Source: Oxytricha trifallax
Lineage: Eukaryota > Ciliophora > Spirotrichea > Sporadotrichida > Oxytrichidae
Length of the DNA stretch: 64,000 nt
Direction: 5' to 3'
Assembly (NCBI GenBank): GCA_000711775.1
Contig: ARYC01017320.1
Coordinates: forward strand, 1-64,000
The position numbers and the translations under genes were made by a program. The notes under the pieces were generated by a model. The model searched no databases, had not been told where the DNA came from, and was given only the letters and a program-made list of their open reading frames with translations. Shown here piece by piece: positions 56,220 through 64,000 of the stretch (positions within the stretch are counted from its first letter, which is position 1; each line of letters opens with the position of its first letter).

Positions 56220-56810
56220 TAACTTAAATCGAAAAGTAGTTTCTCTTTGCAATGGATAATAATAGTTGAATTTTGGCACCACTAAAAACCCAGAGGTTAT
56301 TTATGTTGAGAAGGAGGTTGATCTAAGAGTCCTTGAGTTTGAAGCAGAGGTCTTCAAAATTGAAGTTTAAAATAATAAGGGTAAAGAAGAGATGAGATTT
56401 TAAACATAAAATGAATTGGTTGAGGAAGAAAAGGAACAGCAATCAATAGAAAAAATAAAAACTTTCGAATGAAAGGAATGTCTGAATTTCTTCTCAACCA
56501 AATCAAGTTAAAGAGGCATGTTAAAGAGATACACTCTGGCAATTCCAAGGTATATTTTAAGCATGATAAAGTCGATGGCAAGTATTAGTGCACGACTTGC
56601 ATGAAGTCTTACACTCACTCAGCTAAAGTTGAAAGACACATGCAAAAACATCATTTAAGCGAGTTTTTAATGCAAGATAAAGAAACATAAAAACTTATAC
56701 CAGCCAAGAGAAAGTCCAATACTATAAAGTCTTAAAGAGAGCAGGAAGGGAGACTTAAGAAGCAGAAACGATTTGAGTATGAACCAACCAGCTTATGAAT
56801 TATATATATG
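56220..56810 (+). pseudogene. TBE third ORF, zinc-finger part (copy D)
   Basis: A complete C2H2 finger is visible: CTTCMKSYTHSAKVERHMQK followed by HH (C-x2-C-x12-H-x3-H). An earlier finger is split over two frames (KECLNFFSTKSS and KLKRHVKEIHSG) by one shift at about 56495. A basic linker (PAKRKSNTIKSQREQEGRLK) follows, then a TGA. This matches the 57-kDa zinc-finger/kinase ORF known from TBEs. The zinc fingers probably bind DNA. Confidence 0.75.
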
Positions 56811-56829
56811 ATGCTAGCGAGAGAGAGCT

Positions 56830-57652
56830 ATGTATATACCTCCATTAAATGCAGTAGATCTCAGTTTTTGCATTGACAACTATTTACATATTGATGTTCC
56901 TAACAAGGCAAAACTCATAGTAGTTGATGAGTATGTGTATAAGGTATATCCTTTCAAATATCTTATTAGGAACGAGCAGTATCAAAATGATTTTGCAAAT
57001 GAATACATAATACTAAGAGAGGCTCATAAAAGGTAATGCAAGAACTTGCTTAAACTCGATGGAGTTATTCTTGGACATGGTTTTATTGCACTACGATTTA
57101 AGATGTTTGAAATAACTCTAAGAGATTTTCTCTACCATAATAGATACCCAGATAACTTGAATGAGATACTTACGGAAATGATCAAGAGTGTGATAGAGCT
57201 CCATGATCTGGGGTATGTTCATAGAGATTTAGAGGTAGAAAATTTAATGCTAAATCTCTGTCCTTTAGGCTAGTCATTGATTTCAATAGAGCAATAAGGT
57301 AAGAAATAGTGACTTTAGCTAAAGTACTAGGCACATCTGGGTACTTCCCAATAAGAGAGAAGTGGACTAATGGCTCTGTTTAGTGGGATGTCTGGGCAGT
57401 ATCAGCAATTATCTTAGAGTGCGATATGGAAAGTATGTCTTACTTCGGAACAAAGAAAGAAATTAATCAATCAGTTTGGCTGTTACTAATATCAAGCAAG
57501 AAGATGTATGCACTAAGATTAAGAAAATTGTTGAGAAGATCATAATAAGAGCTCCAGCATTTCCAAGATCATCATTAGAAGATATACTTGAAACATTAAA
57601 GAGAGCTAAGTTCAAGAGATACCACAAGGATAAAGAGATAAAATTTGTTTGA
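56830..57652 (+). pseudogene. TBE third ORF, protein-kinase part (copy D)
   Basis: The frame opens MYIPPLNAVDLSFCIDNYLH. Kinase landmarks: LIVVDEYVYKVYPF (Lys of the small lobe), LGYVHRDLEVENLML (catalytic loop, H-R-D-L..E-N), VIDFNRAI (D-F-G with N for G), then GTSGYFPIREKWTNGSVQWD and VWAVSAIILE (large-lobe blocks). One frame change lies after the catalytic loop near 57255. A kinase attached to zinc fingers is a known peculiarity of TBEs. Its substrate is unknown. Confidence 0.75.
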
Positions 57653-57789
57653 ATTAAGGACACTTACACTAATTAAATATTCATTAAATTCACAAAAAGC
57701 CTGCGTTTTTTACTAACCCCAATAAGACCCCAACTATATCAGACAAATCAAAGCATTTATAAATCTCACTGAGAAATTTGGGGGTTTTT

Positions 57790-58919
57790 ATTGCAAGTTG
57801 AATTTTGCCGGGGAAGGGTTCGCCTCATGGGCAAAAGTTTTAAAATAAAAAAATGGACAAAATGACCCCCCTATAACTTTTGAAAATAACTATATATTTG
57901 GTGTTCCGGTGTCACACTCTTACTCAGGAGCCCAAATTTAGTGGATTTGCTTAATTCCAGGTCACCTCATGAATTTCCGTGACCTTCTCCCGCTGCTTTT
58001 AAAACACTAAAAATCGATGTTTTACATACTTAATCATCAGTTCTTATACCAAAACCCGACCCCGACAGGTCATTTTTGTTCATGTTTTTCATAGTAATTT
58101 TGGCATAACTTTGTTTTATCTAAATTTGTCAAATAATTAGCGTTATGTATGCGAGTAAATTAATTCAAGTATTTTAATTATTCAACAAATATAGGGGAGA
58201 CATTTTTAAGCAAGTTTTGGGCAAAAATATGGTAGAGCCATTGATCTGGCATGGGCAAAATGTGTTAAGTTTTGCTCGCCGCACTATGACCTGGAGTACA
58301 AGTATTTGCATACACCTTGAAGAACCATACCACGTTGACATATTGAAATGTGTAAATGTTGTACTTTAGATAAATAAAATATTTTTGGCAAAGAAATTTG
58401 ACTCGGTGTCAAATTATGGTAGAGCCATTGATCTGGCATAGGCGAAATAAAAAAATTAGGGAAAAAAGTAAGGGAAAAATATATTTAGTAGTAAAAAGGA
58501 AGGATTTGTTTTCTGTTTTTTTATCTTAAAGGATAGATTTAGGAAAATTATTAATTTGTGAATCTCTCATTGGGACTGTAATTGAGTGGCTATATATATT
58601 CGACAATTAAATATTATAGTATAATATTGGTCTGTATGAAGAGAGTGTTAATATAGCAGATATAATGACGCATCTTTTTTTCTCAATTATTTCACGAAAT
58701 TACATTTGCTCAAGAAATTTGGGATATTTTAATTTTGGTATAAATGCAATTTCTTTAATATCTTAAATTTTACGCTCTGCTTATGTTTTGGTTTGTGCTG
58801 ATCTCAATTAATAAGAAATGAATATCTCTGAGTAGGATAAGAAATATTTTATTAGTTTCCTGTTAGCTCTATTAGATTTTCTTATTAAAGAGCTTTCTTT
58901 CAATGAGATATATTTAAAA
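57790..58919. other. Non-coding flank with a 22-nt direct repeat
   Basis: GC-richer at 57800-58450. The word GGTAGAGCCATTGATCTGGCAT occurs at about 58230 and again at about 58424. No open frame with coding character. It may be a fragment of an unrecognised repeat element. The remainder to 58919 is AT-rich. Confidence 0.4.
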
Positions 58920-59495
58920 TCATGAATCAATCTATTACTAAACAAAGAATCCTAGACAAAAGTGCAAATGAAATTCTTCTTCATCTCTAATAACTATAGC
59001 TCTTCCAATATATTCTTCTACCAGTAGATTCAAGTTCCAATATTGCTAAAATTATTATGTACCAACATTAAATGCAGAAGCTTTAACTACTAGCTCCTGA
59101 ATGTATCTTTGAAACTTCACGTTAAGTTTAAAGTAAGAAATATTTTTTTTAAAGCGTTCTTCCACTTTTTAATCAGTAAAGATCGTTTGAAATAAATATG
59201 CCTAAATTTCAATCATTATATTATATGATTTATTATTTTAAATTGCAAGAACCGATTACTATCCAACAGTATAACTTCAATTCACCACAGCCCTATAGAA
59301 ACTTTGCAATTTGATTGTAGACTATGCTTTATCAATTGTTAATTGTGTCAATATACGAATCTCCTCCTTCAAAATGTGATAGCTGTTAGAGACTTGCCTC
59401 TATTCATCCTAAGTCAACCAATTTACTGGTACTTGACCTAGAAAAATTTTCAATCTTGAAAATTGATCCCAGAATGGACTTATGTTGATAATCAT
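58920..59495 (-). CDS. Unknown protein, two segments
   Basis: The minus strand opens with ATG 59495 (MIINISPFWDQFSRLKIFLG), clean to about 59285 (LQSFYRAVV). After a gap of about 165 bp it resumes at about 59130 (FKLNVKFQRYIQELVVKASA) and ends at TGA 58922-58920. Both pieces have excellent coding composition, are helical, and contain acidic stretches (RDEEEFHLHF). The gap is AT-rich and could be an IES or an intron (GTGAAT...). Family not recognised. Confidence 0.5.
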
Positions 59496-59499
59496 GACA

Positions 59500-60705
59500 T
59501 TAATCACAATTAGTTATAATATTTAATTATGTTTAGGTTATATAAATATATTAAATAAGGCATTATTATTATTTTCAGTTATTAAGTCTAAGAATCATCC
59601 TTTAAAATAGATTATATAAGTATACACTTTAATCTAGGATTTAAAAATATTAATCCATAGTAGGAAAGAATTTAACATATTTATTTACTTTGAATATAAT
59701 TTTTAACAACCACCTAATTTATTCAAAATTTAAACTTTTATTTAATTATATATAAAAGAAAAGAATAAAATTATTAAAGCTATTTAAATAATATCAAAAT
59801 ATCAAAAAAATAACAATTTTTTGTCACATTTTATTAATAAATGTTTATTATTAAGCAAAACTTTAAAAAATAATAAATTTATTTGCTAATTATTGGATGG
59901 TTTCTTAAACAAATAGTTTATATAATTGATTTATAAAATAAATAATATTTAAGTGATATCCTAAATTTGAAGGATAGAGTAAATATGACTATTAACACTT
60001 TTTAAATTTGACAATAATTTCATTATTTCTTCAGATTTATAGCTCAAAAATATAAAAATGTATAGAAAAGGGTTTCAATATTTATAAGCATTAAATTTGT
60101 TCTATGAATATACATAAAAGTAAATATTTATTAATTGAATAAGGACTATAAAATGAAAAAGATTGTGACTTTAACAAGAAGGGTTTAAACTCAAAGAAAT
60201 AAAATAAATTTTTATCATAATAAAAAATAGCATAATAATATATAATTTATTAATAAAAATCTCAAAATTCAAAGCCATTTCGTCATTTATGAGTAATGCT
60301 CCTTCATACACTGAATAAAATAACTTACAATTACCAAAAAACGATTAAATAATAAAAAATGAGAACTATAAAAGTTGTATTTTATTAATTATTAAAAATA
60401 GTTATGCTAGTATAAATTCATCATCGAATATTTGTAATGAATCATATTTGAATTAGATTTTTCAATTAAAATCTTTCAAATTTGTATTTAATAATCTAAA
60501 AATTTGGAAGTTAACTTATCAACCAATTAAAAATGCTTGTGATAAAGATAAGCAGCATTATTATTGGTTTATGACAGTTAACTTTTGGACTTGCTTGTTG
60601 TAAATTCAGAAAATTAAAATACAACTGAGAATATATAAAAAAAGATGATTTAGTTAAAAACCTAATTACGAGCTAAGTGTAATAAAATAAATTTTGAGTT
60701 AACTT
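59500..60705. other. AT-rich DNA, no gene seen
   Basis: Very AT-rich with only chance short frames. No repeats of note by eye. Confidence 0.55.
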
Positions 60706-61402
60706 GTAAATTTAAATATTTTAAGAAATAAATTATTAGGGGGGGCAACACCTGAACCAGTAACTTTTTTTCATATTTATACCCTTCTTAAAATCCTCTA
60801 AATAAATGACTAAGGTCAATTAAGGACCAGTAAATCTTAATTAATTATTAAAATTTACCCTAGACTACTCCCTCGGTCGAAAAGATCAAGTTTATATATA
60901 AATTTATCATGTAAATATTCAGTTTTTTTAAAGATTTTTTTCAAAATATTTTTTAATTTTTTCTTGATTTTTTATTAATATAAGTAGAATACAATTCAAT
61001 TCTATCCTTTTGAGGTATGCATAAAAGATAAGGTGGAAGGTATATTTTATTATGGATATGGTATACCTTCCACCTTATCTTTTATGCATACCTCAAAAGG
61101 ATAGAATTGAATTGTATTCTACTTATATTAATAAAAAATCAAGAAAAAATTAAAAAATATTTTGAAAAAAATCTTTAAAAAAATTGAATATTTACATGAT
61201 AAATTTATATATAAACTTGATCTTTTCGATCCGAGGAAGTAGTCTAGGGTAAATTTTAATAATTAATTAAGATTTACTGGTCCTTAATTGACCTTAGTCA
61301 TTTATTTAGAGGATTTTAAGAAGGGTATAAATATGAAAAAAAGTTACTGGTTCAGGTGTTGCCCCCCCCTAATAATTTATTTCTTAAAATATTTAAATTT
61401 AC
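60706..61402. repeat. 697-bp near-perfect palindrome
   Basis: Two arms of about 340 nt are almost exact reverse complements around a loop of about 17 nt at 61045-61061. The outer ends are GTAAATTTAAATATTTTAAG and its complement. A run of 7 G in the left arm faces 8 C in the right, and few other mismatches exist. No transposase or coding. It could be a foldback transposon or a recent inverted duplication, and such hairpins are unstable unless young. Confidence 0.85.
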
Positions 61403-62459
61403 ATTTTGTCCGATTTATGAATCTCTCAAACTCTATAAAAAAATATTTCTTTCTAATTGTATATAGAAATATGACAAAATATATTAAAAAAATTATTATA
61501 ATATTGCCAATAATACATTGATTTCATCAAGCAGTGTGAATGCATCCAGATATTTAAATAGACTTTCATTGGGATATGTTTTCAAACTGATCCTTTTGCT
61601 ACTTTGTTATTATTAAGCGTTTAATTCGTTCTTTGCGCAAAGAAAGAAACTAATAACATAAAATTTTTATTAATTTAATATTCCTATTAAAATTCAAATA
61701 AATACTGTGACGTTGCCAGGTAAGGGTTTATGTTGCCAGAAATGCATGTATCCGGGCTCGACATATATGATGTTCAATTGCTCCTCTAACATTATTGATG
61801 CTTAGATGACTTTGATAAAATCGAATTGAGATTAACTTGAAAACGAAGGAATTATTATTTTAAGGAATAAATATATGTTCACGTTAGACAAATTTACCAT
61901 TTGAATTTTAGATTTTAATTCATTTGATCGAACAAGACATACCTTGAATGTCATTTTTATTTGTGATAGTATAGAATTTCTATCGTTTCATATGAGTCAA
62001 GTTAACTAAAGTCATTATTAATAAATTTACCAAAATTACTTAAGCTCTTAACTAATGATAAAAAAAAACATTTGTGCCTACTAATATAATAAAAGCAATT
62101 ATATAAATGAGATTTAAAACGACTTAATCAACAAACACCTCACCAGTATTTATGACTTACGATAGAATTTAAAAAATAATATGATTATCAAAATCGAAAA
62201 TTAGAAATGTCTGCATTTATACATTTGATCAATCTTTACCCTTAGTTTTTATAGTTAAGAATAGTTATTTGTCCATTAAAATTTTCAAATATAATGTTAA
62301 TATAAGCAACTATTAAATTTAATATATTAAGTCTAAAATTTATACTGTTATTTTCAAGCATTTGTTTTATTTATTTTATGACCTAACAACCTTTAAAAAA
62401 ATGTCAGGCGACTATGTTTTTATAAATATTCTATATAAAAGTATAAATCACATTGAAAA
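61403..62459. other. AT-rich DNA, no gene seen
   Basis: Nothing supported. Chance short frames only. Confidence 0.5.
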
Positions 62460-63920
62460 TAATTATAATTAAAATTTCATAGATAAATAACAACTTAATT
62501 CTACAAAAGCATATTGAAGCAATGCAGGTGGTAGCTTAATAATGGAAAGAAATTAAAAGATAAAAACAAAAACCAAACTCACTTGATGGTATTGAAGAAA
62601 TGATGTTTACATAAGAGAAGTTTCATAGTGGTACTTTAAAAACAAATATCATTAAAACTAAGTTAAACAATCAAAAAAATACCTTGTCAGATGCAATCTT
62701 TGCCACAGATTATTTTAACATGAATCATTTTATCGAGACTAGATGAGACATGCTAAGCTAGTTCAAAAACAAATAAAATTTCTAAAAATTAATGTAAATA
62801 CTATTGCTATGTGAAACAATGCAACAAGTAACCTTTTGAATAAAGAGATAAATTGATCAATCACTAATTAAATCACAATATAAAAGAATTAAAAGCAATC
62901 AATATCTAGCCAAAGGTAAGATAATTATTTTAAATAATTAATATATAGCTGATTTTTCAAGAATAATAATTGAATAACTTCATGTTAAATCAGCAAAAAC
63001 ACCAAATTAATTAAATTCCTAATTATTTTGATAATTTGAAGAAATTATAAGTCCAAGAAAAAGAATTATTTGTAAATAATAATAACGAAAAAGAAATATT
63101 AAATAGGTCAGATGATGAAGAAAATCAATAACAACATTTGCATTATTATAAAATCAATAATAGTGATTATTAAAAGCTCAAATATGACAGTCTCTTGAAA
63201 GAAAATAGAGTAGTGTTGCAAGATTCCATTGATTACAATTTAATTATTGAAGAGTTCTCCTCTACTGATCTTAATTTTCAAGAATAAAATAAAGTCTTCA
63301 GCATTTATGGTATCAATTAGCTCAATGAAAATAAATTTATCTACTACAAATAATACAAAGATTTACACTTAAAATACTGAGATATATCAAGATCGACTAC
63401 AACAACTTGACTCTTATAACAAGATCATATTAAACAACACTTAAAATTTAATAAATATAAGATCTAATAAATAGAAGTCGTAACTTGCAATTATGAGTAT
63501 GCTACACGCTAACGACTAAATTTACCATGATATAAAGCCAGATACATTTTAATATATTTAAAACCAAACTTTGAAGTATTTATAAGTAATTATAATTATA
63601 TCTTTCAAAAATCAGATGACTCAACCTTCAAGGTAAACTCACATAATCTATAAGTTAATGCCAAATTAAAAATGAAAAGTGAATAATATTTCTGGGATAT
63701 TTATTCAATTTGTTTAGTTAAGTATTAATTTGGTCAAGAAAATTGATGATTGTTAATGTAAGAAAAGTAATATTTACAAGAACTTTTGTTGATGTGCCTG
63801 GAAGATGACTAAATTAACATAATGTTGAATGAATTAATTTGTAGAATTATTATAGATCAAGATGTTTCAGTTACATTAGAAGAAATCATATCAGTGTTGA
63901 ATTAAGTATTTTAAGAGTGA
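62460..63920 (+). CDS. Protein-kinase-like gene in pieces
   Basis: Several coding-like segments follow one another on the plus strand. About 62460-62740 (LQKHIEAMQVVAQQWKEIKR...) ends at a TGA. A clean frame runs from ATG 62982 to TGA 63378-63380 (MLNQQKHQINQIPNYFDNLK, acidic and N-rich). A further segment at about 63381-63620 contains IYHDIKPDTFQYI, a near match to the kinase catalytic loop H-R-D-I-K-P-D-N-F typical of CK1-like kinases, with H-D for R-D and T for N. The last segment (ELLLMCLEDDQINIMLNELI) ends at TGA near 63918. Segments are separated by single TGAs or AT-rich gaps. It is a host-like gene with MDS/IES structure, or a decaying kinase. Confidence 0.45.
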
Positions 63921-64000
63921 ATAATTAATTAAAAATAATTACTTTAATTAACTTATCTCTTATAAATTATTAAATTTTGACTTGAGGTTAATCTATTTTA

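Larger units (their letters stand above)
53290..57789 (+). mobile_element. TBE copy D, nearly full length (4.5 kb with a MITE)
   Basis: The left end CAAAACCCCAAAACCCC at 53290 follows ATT. The right end at 57789 is a diverged reverse complement (ACTAACCCCAATAAGACCCC ... GGGGGTTTTT) followed by ATT at 57790-57792, the target duplication. After subtracting the 392-bp MITE it is about 4.1 kb, the usual TBE size. It has all three TBE genes, each with at least one break. Confidence 0.85.

Overview
The window reads as micronuclear (germline) DNA of a hypotrich/stichotrich ciliate close to Oxytricha or Stylonychia. Four things point there. Genuine reading frames run through TAA and TAG (read as Gln) and end only at TGA. 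Introns are very short, 26 to 54 nt. C4A4 telomere-type repeats occur inside the sequence at the ends of telomere-bearing elements (TBEs). The sequence is a patchwork of AT-rich DNA, broken-up host-like genes and transposons. Start and end points given for genes in pieces are approximate, because MDS/IES borders cannot be fixed without the macronuclear sequence.

1-17.9 kb: host-like genes in AT-rich DNA. There are fragments of an unknown gene at 1-1.5 kb, an unknown 485-codon gene with a 27-nt intron at 3.95-5.44 kb, a large foldback element (8.9-10.35 kb) with gene remnants between its arms, and, on the minus strand, a voltage-gated cation channel gene (about 16.75 to 10.4 kb). The channel gene contains an IES- or MITE-like insert flanked by 8-bp direct repeats.

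17.94-26.42 kb: the most remarkable part, a compact island visibly richer in G+C than its surroundings. It holds a long protein of about 870 aa with no recognised domain, a spliced 250-aa minus-strand gene, a spliced Tc1/IS630-type DD34E transposase, a chromodomain protein fused to a Josephin-like cysteine protease, and a charged protein whose start codon overlaps the protease stop. I infer one multigene germline-limited transposon that I do not recognise as any described family.

26.5-34.5 kb: a small interrupted gene, a second, clearly dead Tc1/mariner-like transposase on the minus strand, and a long gene in pieces on the plus strand.

34.56-57.79 kb: nested transposons. Two near-identical units (a TBE left half followed by an APE-type LINE) lie head to tail, with the second inserted in the LINE of the first. 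A diverged TBE is inserted in the second LINE, and then a nearly full-length TBE follows (transposase, 22-kDa-type ORF, zinc-finger/kinase ORF). Three copies of one foldback MITE family lie in these elements. The two LINEs serve as filled and empty sites and show a TA target duplication.

57.8-64 kb: mostly AT-rich, with a small minus-strand gene (58.9-59.5 kb), a 697-bp near-perfect palindrome (60.7-61.4 kb) and pieces of a protein-kinase-like gene at the right edge.
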